Origin: Gammaproteobacteria bacterium
Lineage (GTDB): Bacteria > Pseudomonadota > Gammaproteobacteria > Nevskiales > Nevskiaceae
DNA length: 64,000 bases
Direction of reading: 5' to 3'
Assembly: GCA_022599775.1 (NCBI GenBank)
Contig: JAHZLQ010000068.1
Span: forward strand, 1-64,000
The stretch's first letter is position 1, and each line of letters starts with the position of its first letter. Shown in pieces: positions 27,988 through 36,836 of the stretch. Both the position numbers and the translations under genes were made by a program. A model generated the notes under the pieces. It did no database searches. It was not told the origin of the DNA and was given only the letters and a program-made list of their open reading frames with translations.

Positions 27988-29079
27988 GTGTCTCGTATCG
28001 AGTCTGTGCCCGGCGCGCCGCCGGAGCATGACATCAGCTGCCAAGCGCATGACCGCAGACGCCACGCCCCGAGCGGCACCGCGTCAACGCTGAGCAGCTG
28101 GGCGCGTGCAATCGCGCGCGCGCTCGACGCCGCCGGAATCGACAGCATGCCGCTGCTCGACCGCGCCGGGCTTGATCGCAAACTGCTCGACGATCCGACC
28201 GCGCGCTATCCGCAGGACAAGCTCACGGCCTTCTGGAGACTGGCCGTGGAGGCCAGCGGCGATGAAACGCTGGGCCTGAAGGTCTCCCGCTATCTGACGC
28301 CCACGACCTTCCACGCGCTGGGCTTTGCCTCGGCTTCGGCCTCGACGCTGCGCGAAGCCTTCGAACAGATCGAGCGTTACTTTCGCGTGGTCAGCAACAC
28401 CGGCGGACTCGGCCTGGACCGTGTCGGCGAGGTATACAAACTGAGAATCACGCTGCCGGGCGACGGACCGGCGCCCGCCGACGAGGCAATCGATGCCTTC
28501 GTCTCGATCTTCGTGCGCACCTGCCGCAGCCGTGTCGGTCGTGACTATTCGCCGCTGCGGATTCGTCTGCGACGCCCCGAACCCGTCGATCCGCAGGCGT
28601 TCCTGGACGTGTTCCGCTGCCCGGTCGAGTTCGCAGCCGATGACAATGTGCTGATCTTCGACCGCGCCACGCTGGAAAAGCCGCTGAGCGACGCCAACCC
28701 GGAGCTGGCCCGCCACAACGAACAGGTGCTGGTACGGCTGCTGGCCGAACTGGAACGCTCCGACATCCGCGCCCGCGTCCACGCGGCCCTGATCGACCTG
28801 CTGTCACGCGGCGAGCCCAGCGCCGAGAAAGTGGCCGCGACGCTGCACATGAGCCTGCGCAGCCTGCAACGCAAACTCGCCGAGATCGGCGTCAACTACG
28901 AAACCCTGCTGACGAACACGCGCCACGAACTGGCGCTGTCGTACATTCACGACACGCGCTACAGCGTGGCCGAGATCACCTACCTGCTCGGCTTCTCGGA
29001 CAGCAGCAGCTTTTCGCGCGCGTTCCGCCGCTGGACCGGGCTTTCTCCCAGCGCCTACCGGCAACAAACCGATCAATGA
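27988..29079 (+). CDS. AraC-family transcriptional regulator (OruR/ArgR-like ligand domain)
   Basis: The 363-residue protein has an N-terminal ligand-sensing domain of the Arabinose_bd type (SSWARAIARALDAAGIDSMPLL, LTPTTFHALGFASASASTLREAFEQIERYFRVVS) and a C-terminal double helix-turn-helix (VAATLHMSLRSLQRKLAEIGVNYETLL; SVAEITYLLGFSDSSSFSRAFRRWTG). The start is uncertain: GTG 27988 is used, but coding quality begins near residue 32. The likely target is the divergent desaturase gene and itself. The downstream ElaA gene overlaps its stop. Confidence 0.88.
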   Translation: MSRIESVPGAPPEHDISCQAHDRRRHAPSGTASTLSSWARAIARALDAAGIDSMPLLDRAGLDRKLLDDPTARYPQDKLTAFWRLAVEASGDETLGLKVSRYLTPTTFHALGFASASASTLREAFEQIERYFRVVSNTGGLGLDRVGEVYKLRITLPGDGPAPADEAIDAFVSIFVRTCRSRVGRDYSPLRIRLRRPEPVDPQAFLDVFRCPVEFAADDNVLIFDRATLEKPLSDANPELARHNEQVLVRLLAELERSDIRARVHAALIDLLSRGEPSAEKVAATLHMSLRSLQRKLAEIGVNYETLLTNTRHELALSYIHDTRYSVAEITYLLGFSDSSSFSRAFRRWTGLSPSAYRQQTDQ

Positions 29080-29549
29080 CAGCGATGCATTGGACCTGGC
29101 ACGCCTGGCATGAATGGCCGCGAGACCTGCTCTACGCAAGTCTGCGCCTGCGCAGCGAGATCTTCGTGGTCGAGCAGAATTGCGTGTTTCCCGATATGGA
29201 CGGACGCGACCCCGATTGCCTGCATCTGTGCGGCGTCGATGACAAAGGCGAGCTCAAAGCCTATCTGCGTCTGGTGCCGCCGGGCGTGAAGGCCGAGTAC
29301 CCGGCACTCGGTCGAGTGGTGGTGAAACGCTCGGAACGCGGCACCGGTCTGGGCCGCGAGCTGATGCGCATCGGCATCCAGGGTTGCCGGCAGCGCTTTG
29401 CCGGCGCGAGCATCCTGGTCTCCGCGCAGCAGCATCTGGAACCGTTCTACGGCAGTCTCGGCTTCGTGCGCAGCGGCGAACCCTACGACGAGGACGGCAT
29501 CGCCCACGTCGACATGCTGCGCACGGTAAAGCCCGCAAAGGAGCTTTGA
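29076..29549 (+). CDS. elaA: ElaA-family GNAT N-acetyltransferase
   Basis: A 157-residue GNAT protein with the ElaA pattern: LRSEIFVVEQNCVFPDMDGRD and LHLCG near the N-terminus, then the acetyl-CoA loop LGRVVVKRSERGTGLGRELM and AQQHLEPFYGSLGFVRSGEPYDEDGIAHVDM. The acceptor substrate is unknown. Its ATG overlaps the stop of the AraC gene (ATGA), indicating translational coupling. Confidence 0.9.
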   Translation: MTAMHWTWHAWHEWPRDLLYASLRLRSEIFVVEQNCVFPDMDGRDPDCLHLCGVDDKGELKAYLRLVPPGVKAEYPALGRVVVKRSERGTGLGRELMRIGIQGCRQRFAGASILVSAQQHLEPFYGSLGFVRSGEPYDEDGIAHVDMLRTVKPAKEL

Positions 29550-29558
29550 GTTCGCTCA

Positions 29559-29632
29559 GAGGCGCCAGGACGCACAGCAGACGATAAAGGCTTTGCCCGG
29601 CGCCTTTGCGCCTTTGCGCCTTTGCGCGAAAC
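29559..29632. repeat. intergenic GCCTTTGCG direct-repeat element (copy 1)
   Basis: The gap after elaA contains GAGGCGCCAGGACGC followed about 35 bases later by three tandem copies of GCCTTTGCG and a terminal CGAAAC. A related, longer copy lies near 49.41-49.54 kb. Both sit between genes, suggesting a dispersed non-coding repeat family. The rest of 29633-29713 shows a TATACT that could be a -10 for gspA. Confidence 0.5.
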
Positions 29633-29713
29633 ACCGCTCTCCCCTGCCTCAAAGCCGCAGCCACACGCCGGCCGCTATACTGCCGCCACTGTTCCTAGCA
29701 CCTCGGTTCCGAC

Positions 29714-31375
29714 TTGTACCTCGCCTATTTCCAGCTCCGGGAAATGCCGTTTTCGATCACCCCGGATCCGGCCTACCTGTATCTGTCGCCGCGCCATCAG
29801 GAGGCGCTGGGCCATTTGCTGTACGGCACCGGACAATATGGCGGCTTCGTCCAGCTGACCGGCGAGGTCGGCACCGGCAAGACCACGGTGGTGCGCACGC
29901 TGCTGGAGCAGAAGCTCGACAACGTGGATGTCGCCGTGGTGCTCAATCCGCGCCAGAACGAACTCGAGTTTCTGCAGACGATCTGCGACGAACTCGGCAT
30001 CGCCTATACCGGCGACGCCACGCTCAAGGGCCTGGTCGACCGGCTCAATGTCTACCTGCTGGACGCGCACGCGCGCGGCCGGCGTACGGTGCTGATCATC
30101 GACGAAGCGCAGAACCTGTCACCCGACGTGCTCGAACAGGTGCGCCTGCTGACCAACCTGGAGACGCACAAGGAAAAGCTGCTGCGCATCATGCTGGTGG
30201 GCCAGCCGGAACTCGCCGAACTGCTGTCGCGCGCCGAACTGCGCCAGCTGTCGCAGCGCATCACCGCGCGCTATCACCTGGAACCGCTCAACGTCGACGA
30301 GGCGCGCCAGTACATCGCGCACCGCCTGCGCGTGGCTGGCGGCGATGCGATGACGTTTCCGCCACCGGTGGTGGCGCAGATCCATCGACTGACCGGCGGC
30401 ATACCCCGCCTCATCAACGTGCTGTGCGACCGCGCCCTGCTTGGCGCCTACGCCAGTGGTACGCGCCAGGTCACGGCCGAGATCGTGCGCGGTGCGGCGC
30501 GCGAAGCGCTCGGCGCCCGCGTGGTCGCCGCCCACAGTCCGCGCGGCCCGCACTGGAGCTGGATCGCGGCGGCCGCGGTGCTGCTGATCGCAGTGGTCGG
30601 GCTGATCGCCGCCATCGTTCAGCGCAATGCCGTGCCGGCGCCGATGATGGAGGTCGAGCAAACGCCGGCCATTGCGGAGTCGCAAGCCGAGCCGGCCGCG
30701 GAGGTGCTGCCCGTTGTGGCGCCATCGACAAACAGCTCGCCGCCAGCCACCGACGAAAGCGCAGCCGTGGCGCTGATCGAACAGCCGATGCCGCTGCCGC
30801 GGCTGATGGATCAGCTGATCGCGCGCTGGGGCAGCGACTACAGCGTGCCGGCCGGCAGCAATGTCTGCGAGGCGCTGTCGCAACAAGGCCTGGAATGCTT
30901 CAAGGCCCAGGGCGGATGGGCGGACCTGGGCGGCCTCAACCGACCCGCGATCCTGACGCTGAGAACCCCGTTCGGCGAAAACCTGCATACGCTGCTGCTG
31001 TCGCTGGGCACCGACAGCGCCGAAGTGCTCAGCGCCGAGGGCTCGGTACGGCTGACGCTGTCCCAACTCGATCTGCTGTGGACCGGCGAGTACCTGATGC
31101 TGTGGCGTCGCGAAACGCCGGATAGCCTGATCGCGCCCGGCAGCCGGGGCAGTTCGGTGCAGTGGCTGCGCAGCAAGCTGGCCCAGGCCGAGGGGCGGAC
31201 ACCGCCCATCCCGCTGTCGACGACGTTCGATCCCGAACTTCGCGAAGCGGTGCGTCGCTTTCAGCGCCAATACGGTCTTCAGGTGGACGGCCTGGCCGGC
31301 GCGGAAACTCAGATCCAGCTCGGTCACATCGGCGAAGACGAGCCGGGTCCCACGCTGACGCCGGAGGCCGGCTGA
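29714..31375 (+). CDS. gspA: GspA/ExeA-like AAA+ ATPase with peptidoglycan-binding domain
   Basis: The 553-residue protein has an N-terminal AAA ATPase (Walker A GEVGTGKTT, Walker B TVLIIDEAQNL), one membrane helix near 280-303, a proline/alanine-rich periplasmic linker, and a C-terminal PG_binding_1 domain (FDPELREAVRRFQRQYGLQVDGLAG). ExeA/GspA uses ATP to help assemble the type II secretin through peptidoglycan. It starts at TTG; YLAYFQLREMPFSITPDP right after it is the normal family N-terminus. gspB overlaps its stop by one base. Confidence 0.9.
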   Translation: MYLAYFQLREMPFSITPDPAYLYLSPRHQEALGHLLYGTGQYGGFVQLTGEVGTGKTTVVRTLLEQKLDNVDVAVVLNPRQNELEFLQTICDELGIAYTGDATLKGLVDRLNVYLLDAHARGRRTVLIIDEAQNLSPDVLEQVRLLTNLETHKEKLLRIMLVGQPELAELLSRAELRQLSQRITARYHLEPLNVDEARQYIAHRLRVAGGDAMTFPPPVVAQIHRLTGGIPRLINVLCDRALLGAYASGTRQVTAEIVRGAAREALGARVVAAHSPRGPHWSWIAAAAVLLIAVVGLIAAIVQRNAVPAPMMEVEQTPAIAESQAEPAAEVLPVVAPSTNSSPPATDESAAVALIEQPMPLPRLMDQLIARWGSDYSVPAGSNVCEALSQQGLECFKAQGGWADLGGLNRPAILTLRTPFGENLHTLLLSLGTDSAEVLSAEGSVRLTLSQLDLLWTGEYLMLWRRETPDSLIAPGSRGSSVQWLRSKLAQAEGRTPPIPLSTTFDPELREAVRRFQRQYGLQVDGLAGAETQIQLGHIGEDEPGPTLTPEAG

Positions 31376-32184
31376 TGTCGGTGATCCTCGACGCCCTGCG
31401 ACGTGCCGAACAGGAGCGCAAGCTCGGTCAGGCACCCAGCGTGCAGGTGATCACCCAGATGCCGGGCCAGGCGCCGCTGGAACAGCGCGCGCCGGTCGCG
31501 GTATGGCTGCTGCTCGCGGCGGTGGTGGTCGCGATCGCGGCCCTTGCGATCTGGCTGCTGTGGCGGCCGGCTCCATCCACGTCGCCGACACCCGCAGCCG
31601 TGGTCGACGCTCCGGCGCCCGATATCGCCCAGACCGTCCCGCCGCTGGCGCGGCGCGAGGGACCGGCGCCAGTCTCGTCCACACCCGTGCCCGAGGCCCC
31701 GCGGGTGATACGTGACGCGCGCGGCTTGAACGACCTGGATGATTTCCTGCCGGCGCCCCGCCCCGCGACACGCGCGGCAGCGCCGGTGATCAGCGCACCA
31801 CCCGCGACGCCTCCGGCGCCGATGCTGGCCCCGCAGGACACACGGCAGCGCGAGCTGCCGCCGCCGACGGGGCCGATCGACCGCTCGGATGTGGCGCCGC
31901 CCAGCGCAGACGAGTTGCGAGCTGTCCCCAGCGCCGCGACGGCACCTCGCCTCTACCCTGCGCTGCGCGACATGTCGCCGAACTATCGCAGCAACTTCCC
32001 GTCGTTCTCGGTGGACGTGCACGTGTACAACGACGATCCGGCCAAGCGCTGGACGATGATCGAGTTGCGCAAATACCTGGAAGGTCAGACGATCGAAGCC
32101 GGCCCGCGGATCGTGGAAATCCGGCGCGACGGCATCGTCTTCGACTGGAAGGGTGAGATCGTGTTGTATCCGACGAACCGCTGA
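31375..32184 (+). CDS. gspB: GspB-like type II secretion assembly protein
   Basis: This 269-residue partner of GspA begins MSVILDALRRAEQERKLGQ, the conserved cytoplasmic head. A membrane helix follows (about 43-62), then a proline/alanine-rich periplasmic linker and a C-terminal GspB domain (NFPSFSVDVHVYNDDPAKRW to GEIVLYPTNR). It overlaps gspA in a TGATG junction. The core gsp secretion genes are not in the window. Confidence 0.9.
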   Translation: MSVILDALRRAEQERKLGQAPSVQVITQMPGQAPLEQRAPVAVWLLLAAVVVAIAALAIWLLWRPAPSTSPTPAAVVDAPAPDIAQTVPPLARREGPAPVSSTPVPEAPRVIRDARGLNDLDDFLPAPRPATRAAAPVISAPPATPPAPMLAPQDTRQRELPPPTGPIDRSDVAPPSADELRAVPSAATAPRLYPALRDMSPNYRSNFPSFSVDVHVYNDDPAKRWTMIELRKYLEGQTIEAGPRIVEIRRDGIVFDWKGEIVLYPTNR

Positions 32185-32197
32185 GTTCGTGCGGCGC

Positions 32198-32347
32198 TCA
32201 GTGCGCCAGGAAATCGAAGCCGAACCAGGCGGCCGTGGCCGGAACCAGCAGCCACAGCAGGCCCTTGATCAGGAAGAACCAGAAGCCGGCCTGGGCCAGG
32301 CGCGCCATCCACTGCCCGCGCTTGCTGTCGGCCTTGTCGCCGTTCAC
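32198..32347 (-). CDS. small single-pass membrane protein (49 aa)
   Basis: A 49-residue protein: a charged N-terminus (MNGDKADSKRGQWMARLAQ) and a hydrophobic stretch GFWFFLIKGLLWLLVPATAA. Its GTG start overlaps the stop of the HugZ-like gene (GTGA), so it is the probable last member of the heme operon. The fold is not recognised. Confidence 0.6.
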   Translation of the reverse strand: MNGDKADSKRGQWMARLAQAGFWFFLIKGLLWLLVPATAAWFGFDFLAH

Positions 32348-33069
32348 GCCGCCGCGGCCGCCCGGGCGCGTTTGGCCAGCGCCACCAAGGCCTGACGCAC
32401 CTCAATGGGCGTGGCGGCCGGCGTCTCGAAATCGATACGCAGCATGCGCTTGCCGATAAACAGTTCGAAGCCGTTGGCATCCACCCCGGACATTCGCGGC
32501 GCTTCATCTGCACATTCCACTCCGGCCAGACGACAGTAGTCGCGCATCGCCTCGACATGATCCTCGTTCATGTGACGGATCATGCCGTCCTCGGCGCTGC
32601 CGGCGAAAGGATTGGCCAGCAGCACCTGATCCGGCGAATACCAGTGAATCCGCCCGAAGCCGCCGATGTAGCGAATGCGCACCGGCTGGATGCGGTAGAA
32701 CGCAAAATCGTGTGCCTGATGGTAGCCGCTGGCATGCGGGAATCGCCGGTAATAGCGCTCCGCCACCGCTTCGGATTCACCCACGCGCTGCGCTTCTCCG
32801 ATCACGGTAAGGCGCCCGGTTTCCTGCGCATCGCCGCCGCCTTCGAGCACGATCAGGGAGACGCGCGGATCGGCCTTGAGGTTTCGCGTGTGTTCGGCGA
32901 TATCGCTAATCAGGATCACCGGCGCACCCGTGGCATCCGGCGCGAAAGTGATCACGGAGCCGAACGGGAATCCGTCCATGGACTTGGAGATCGTGGACAG
33001 CACGCCCTGCTGACTCTGTGCGTAGAGCCGGCGCGCGGCGATCAGATCCTGGTTTGCGTCATCGGACAT
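32344..33069 (-). CDS. HugZ-like heme-degrading PNPOx/DUF2470 protein
   Basis: This 241-residue cytoplasmic protein has a split-barrel flavin/heme-binding domain (GVLSTISKSMDGFPFGSVITFAPD, ILISDIAEHTRNLKADPRVSLIV) followed by a DUF2470 domain (MIRHMNEDHVEAMRDYC). HugZ-type proteins bind and degrade heme to release iron. ATG 33069 follows GGAAG; an upstream frame to 33156 is not supported. It lies directly after an HmuY lipoprotein and TonB receptor, which strengthens the heme assignment over a general PNPOx-like role. Confidence 0.85.
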   Translation of the reverse strand: MSDDANQDLIAARRLYAQSQQGVLSTISKSMDGFPFGSVITFAPDATGAPVILISDIAEHTRNLKADPRVSLIVLEGGGDAQETGRLTVIGEAQRVGESEAVAERYYRRFPHASGYHQAHDFAFYRIQPVRIRYIGGFGRIHWYSPDQVLLANPFAGSAEDGMIRHMNEDHVEAMRDYCRLAGVECADEAPRMSGVDANGFELFIGKRMLRIDFETPAATPIEVRQALVALAKRARAAAAA

Positions 33070-33097
33070 AGGTCTTCCGTCGGTCTCAGTGGAACGC

Positions 33098-34420
33098 TCA
33101 GGGCGCCGCGATCGGCGCGTATTCAAAGGATAGCTGGGCCGAAGTTCCGGCCTCATCGTAGTAGCTCAGCATGCGCAACTTCCAGTAGTTGCCGTCGCGC
33201 CCGCGCAGTACATAGACGACATCGCGCGGCGAGATGTGGTGCATGCCCTCGCCATCGTTACAGAAGCCGGAGTAGTAGTACCAGCCAAAATCGCCGTTGA
33301 TGCCGCCGCAGGCACCATCGCCGGTGTTCTCGGCCGGGGGATAGTTGACGAAGGCCAGCGCCTCGGCTTCGTCGACATGCCATTCGGCTGCGGCACCGGC
33401 GGCGACGATCATGCTCCAGTCCGCGCCCTGACGATCATCCAGCGCGACTTCGCCGGAGCCGGAGACGCCACCGTTCATCTTGATGTCCGAGCGCATCATC
33501 GCGATATCCCAAGTCGTTTCGTTGCTCGGCTCGGCCGGCGCGACCTGCTGGGCGTTGCTCAGGTCCAGGTAGACCCAGGCGTCGTCGCCGGACGCGTCGG
33601 CATGGCCGACGGTGCTTTCGCTGCCGATTTCGAAGCTGGCGAGCCCCAGCGGCGCGACATCCTCGCCACCGGCCGTGCACTCATTGCCGGGGATCTCCAG
33701 AAGATCGAACTGCGGGTGGCCTGCGGCCCCGCTGCCGTCCACGTAGCCGGTCATGCGCAGCTTGTAGTAACGGCACTCGACGGTGCGCAGCACATAGCCC
33801 ACGTTGGCGCGCGCGCTGATTTCGTTGCCGCTCAGGCGGCCGCTGTCGTAGTACCAGCCATGATCGCCGGCACCGGTCAGCAGATTGGGGTTGCGATCGG
33901 CATCGGGATAGCGGGTCATGGCGTAGTCCGGCGTTTGCGCGAACGCGCCGCCGGCCTCGTCGCTGAGGTAATCCACCGCGCCTTCGGGCGGCGCGCCGTC
34001 GATGGTTTCGAACGGATAGTTCGAATCAGTCTCGACCTTGTCGGCGTGCACCACCACCGGGAGACCAGCCGGTGGAGTCCCGGATACGCCGCCGTTGAGC
34101 TTGATGGCGGTGCCAAGGAAGGCGATATCCCATTCCTCCGAGGCTTGCGGTGAAGCGGGTGCCACCTGCGTCTGGCTGTCCACGTCCAGATAGACCCAGT
34201 CGCTGCCGCTGGCATCGACCGTTGCCGAGTAGTAGTCGCCAGCGTCCGCGAACCTGATCTGCGCGCCGCCCGGCCCCGGCAGTTCGGCAAGCTCGTCGCC
34301 GCCGTCGGAATCGCCGCCGTTCTCGGTGCTCGGCGAAATGTCACTGGCACAGGCGCCCAGCAGAATCATCAGCGCGGGCCACAGCAGTCGGTTCAGGGCA
34401 GTTGTCATCGCAGGTCTCAT
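33098..34420 (-). CDS. two-domain HmuY-like heme-binding lipoprotein
   Basis: This 440-residue surface lipoprotein carries lipobox LGAC and a Ser/Gly/Asp-rich linker. Two copies of an HmuY-like domain follow: each has VYLDxxxxxQVAPAxP, then WDIA, IKxNGGVSG, a GWYY segment and YYKLRM or YWKLRM. HmuY proteins bind heme outside the cell and pass it to a TonB receptor. The ATG overlaps the receptor stop as TGATG; an ATG four codons later is an alternative. The tandem duplication is larger than the single-domain classical form. Confidence 0.85.
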   Translation of the reverse strand: MRPAMTTALNRLLWPALMILLGACASDISPSTENGGDSDGGDELAELPGPGGAQIRFADAGDYYSATVDASGSDWVYLDVDSQTQVAPASPQASEEWDIAFLGTAIKLNGGVSGTPPAGLPVVVHADKVETDSNYPFETIDGAPPEGAVDYLSDEAGGAFAQTPDYAMTRYPDADRNPNLLTGAGDHGWYYDSGRLSGNEISARANVGYVLRTVECRYYKLRMTGYVDGSGAAGHPQFDLLEIPGNECTAGGEDVAPLGLASFEIGSESTVGHADASGDDAWVYLDLSNAQQVAPAEPSNETTWDIAMMRSDIKMNGGVSGSGEVALDDRQGADWSMIVAAGAAAEWHVDEAEALAFVNYPPAENTGDGACGGINGDFGWYYYSGFCNDGEGMHHISPRDVVYVLRGRDGNYWKLRMLSYYDEAGTSAQLSFEYAPIAAP

Positions 34421-36642
34421 CAGAAGGTCTTGCGCAGTTCCAGATAGACGCTGCGCGGCTGGATCGGGAGGTATTGCGGGTCGCCTTCGTCGAACAGGTT
34501 GTCGATACCCAGCGCGAGATCGAGCCAGGACCAGCCGCTCCATTCGCCACGCAGGTCGTACAGCGCGTAGGCCTCGGCGGTGCCGGCCGCGGTGGGCGGT
34601 CCGCTGGTATCGAGTTCCACTGCGAATTCGCGCGCGCCGATCCAGACGCCGCGCAGCGCCAGAGCGTAACGGGGCTGCTCGAAGCGGATTTCGGCGTTGC
34701 CGCGATGTTCGGCGCGGCCGCTCAGCGGCGCGCCGGTGTCGCGGTTTTCGGCGTCGAGCCAGCCATAGCCGAGACGCAGGCGCAGCGCGCTCAGGGGCCG
34801 GAACTCGGTTTGCAGGTCGGCGCCCGTCAGGCGTGCCCGCGAGACGTTGCGATAGCTGTAGATCGTCGGCGGACCGGCTTCGACCTGGACGATCTCGATG
34901 AGCTCGTCGACCTCGTTGTGGTAGACGCTCAGGCTCAACGAACTGGAGGCGCCGGCGTACCAGCTCAGGCCCAGGTTGTAGCCGCTGCTGCGTTCGGCGC
35001 GCAGATCCGGATTGCCATCCACGCGATAGCCGACCGCGGCATTTTCAAAGCGCAGCAGCAACTGCTTGAAGTCCGGCGCGCGATAGCCGCGCCCGTAGCC
35101 GGCGCGCACGATCCAGGTTTCGGCGAGGTCGTAGCGCAGCGACAGCTTCGGCGACCATTGATCGCCGAACTGCGAATCGCGGTCGTAGCGCAGGCCCGGC
35201 ACCAGCGTGAAGCGGCTGTCGAGCAGCCTGAGTTCGTCCTGCACAAACACCGCCTGGCGGTCGCGTTCGCCGGTCTGGTCGAGCCGGTCGGCCTCCAGTT
35301 CCTCGTACTGATGTTCCAGCCCCAGGCTCAGCGCATGCCGCCCCAGGCGCTGATCGAGCTGCGCCGAAACGGTATAGAGCTGATCGGTGGTGCGCTCGTC
35401 GACGTCGTTGTCGTCGCTGCCGCGCTGCTCCGACACGTACTGGTCGTAGTAGCGCGTGTAGTAGGCATCCAGCGACAGCAGGCTGTCGGCGTTGAAGCGG
35501 ATACTCGGCGCCAGTGCTGCGCGCAGTTCCTCGGTGCGTTTGCGCACGTCGTAGAGCTTGCCGGCGGTGCCGCCATCCAAGCGCTGGCTGTCATCCAACG
35601 CATAGTCGAAACGGGCGTCCAGACGCAGCCGTTCGCCCGGTGTCCAGCGATTGTGCGTCGAGAAGTAGCGGCCCTCGGCGTCCGGCCCGTCGACCGTCGC
35701 GGTGTCCGGGTCGAGATCGAAACTGGCGGCATCGACATAACCGCCGCTGAGATTGCCGGTCCAATCGGCCGCCGACCAGCCGAGGTTGCCGAAAACCTCG
35801 CGGTTGTCGTCGTCGTCTCCGCGCAGCGTCAGGCGGCCGCCATCACCGCCGGCGCGGGTGATGATGTTGACCACGCCGCCCAGGGCGTCGCTGCCGTACA
35901 GGGCCGACGCGGGCCCCTTCACGATTTCCACCCGCTCGATGTTCGCGGTGCGCAGACGCGTCAGATCGATGGCGCCGTCGATGCGACCGATCACGCGGCG
36001 CCCGTCCACCAGTATCAGCACGTGTTCGGATGACAGGCCCTGAATCTCGATGCTGGTGTTGCCGCGACCGGCCACGCGCGACACGTGGACGCCGCCCTCC
36101 CGCTCCAGCAGTTCGGCGAGATCGCCGGCGCCCGAGTCCGCGATGTCCTGCGCGGTGATCAGCTGCACTTCCACCGGACTGTCGACATAGCGATGCTCGG
36201 TGCGCGTGCCGGTGACGACCGTCGTGTCGAGGCGAACCGCGGCCGGGTCCTGGCGCTGAAGCTGTTGGCCGGGCAGGTCCACAGGCGGCAGCTCGATGAC
36301 CGGCACCAGGACCTGGGTCGCGGCCCCGTCGGGCGCCACCACCACGGCGCCATCGGCAGCGAATCGCGGCCGCAAACCGCTGCCGGCCAGCACTGCGGAA
36401 TAGGCCGCCTCCAGATCCAGACTCGCTTTGACGGCGGGCGCCGTCAGGCCATCGACCACCTCGGGTGCGTAACGCAGCGGCACGCCACTGGTCTGAACGA
36501 TGGATTGCAGCGATTCGATCATCGGCTGCGCCGGCAGGTCGAAATGGAACTTCGTGGCAGCCTGTGCCGGAATCGCGACCCACAGGCTCAGCGCCAGGCC
36601 CAGCCGTGCGAATTGCGTACCCAGGCGTCGCGCACAGTCCAC
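34420..36642 (-). CDS. TonB-dependent heme/siderophore receptor with STN domain
   Basis: The 740-residue outer-membrane receptor has a signal peptide ending AQA, a secretin/TonB short N-terminal (STN) domain (KFHFDLPAQPMIESLQSIV to about 105), a plug domain (about 140-260: TTVVTGTRTEHRYVDSPVEV, GLSSEHVLILVDGRR, RVEIVKGPASALYGSDALGGVVNIIT) and a barrel ending in aromatic ELRKTF. GTG 36642 follows GAAGGA; a TTG at 36690 is an alternative start. No FecI/FecR pair accompanies the STN domain. Gene order and the Fur-like site point to heme-iron uptake. Confidence 0.9.
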   Translation of the reverse strand: MDCARRLGTQFARLGLALSLWVAIPAQAATKFHFDLPAQPMIESLQSIVQTSGVPLRYAPEVVDGLTAPAVKASLDLEAAYSAVLAGSGLRPRFAADGAVVVAPDGAATQVLVPVIELPPVDLPGQQLQRQDPAAVRLDTTVVTGTRTEHRYVDSPVEVQLITAQDIADSGAGDLAELLEREGGVHVSRVAGRGNTSIEIQGLSSEHVLILVDGRRVIGRIDGAIDLTRLRTANIERVEIVKGPASALYGSDALGGVVNIITRAGGDGGRLTLRGDDDDNREVFGNLGWSAADWTGNLSGGYVDAASFDLDPDTATVDGPDAEGRYFSTHNRWTPGERLRLDARFDYALDDSQRLDGGTAGKLYDVRKRTEELRAALAPSIRFNADSLLSLDAYYTRYYDQYVSEQRGSDDNDVDERTTDQLYTVSAQLDQRLGRHALSLGLEHQYEELEADRLDQTGERDRQAVFVQDELRLLDSRFTLVPGLRYDRDSQFGDQWSPKLSLRYDLAETWIVRAGYGRGYRAPDFKQLLLRFENAAVGYRVDGNPDLRAERSSGYNLGLSWYAGASSSLSLSVYHNEVDELIEIVQVEAGPPTIYSYRNVSRARLTGADLQTEFRPLSALRLRLGYGWLDAENRDTGAPLSGRAEHRGNAEIRFEQPRYALALRGVWIGAREFAVELDTSGPPTAAGTAEAYALYDLRGEWSGWSWLDLALGIDNLFDEGDPQYLPIQPRSVYLELRKTF

Positions 36643-36734
36643 GGCCGTCGATCCTTCGTATTCCCTGCGGCCCACTCCGTTCCCCCGCAATGCGATGCGG
36701 ACGCGAAGGCGTCCGATGTCATTGCGACTCTACC

Positions 36735-36752
36735 TGATATTGATTCGCATTA
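36735..36752 (-). promoter_or_regulatory. Fur-box-like operator upstream of the heme operon
   Basis: On the minus strand the sequence TAATGCGAATCAATATCA matches the 3' sixteen bases of the classical Fur box AATGATAATCATTATC at 13 positions. It lies about 95 bp before the receptor start, a usual place for an iron-regulated promoter. The region is AT-rich compared with its GC-rich flanks. Confidence 0.7.
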
Positions 36753-36784
36753 CTAACAACGAACCCGGTGCGGGGCGGGCTCGT

Positions 36785-36807
36785 CCTCGCCCACTTCGTG
36801 GGCGAGG
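36785..36807 (-). terminator. perfect 10-bp hairpin between chaN and the heme operon
   Basis: CCTCGCCCAC (36785-36794) and GTGGGCGAGG (36798-36807) form a perfect 10-bp stem with a 3-base loop. It lies about 30 bp past the chaN stop and just before the heme operon promoter. No T-run follows on the minus strand; it may stop transcription with help or insulate the two units. Confidence 0.5.
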
Positions 36808-36836
36808 GGCCGTGGACTCGCTATGCGCGGTTCACG

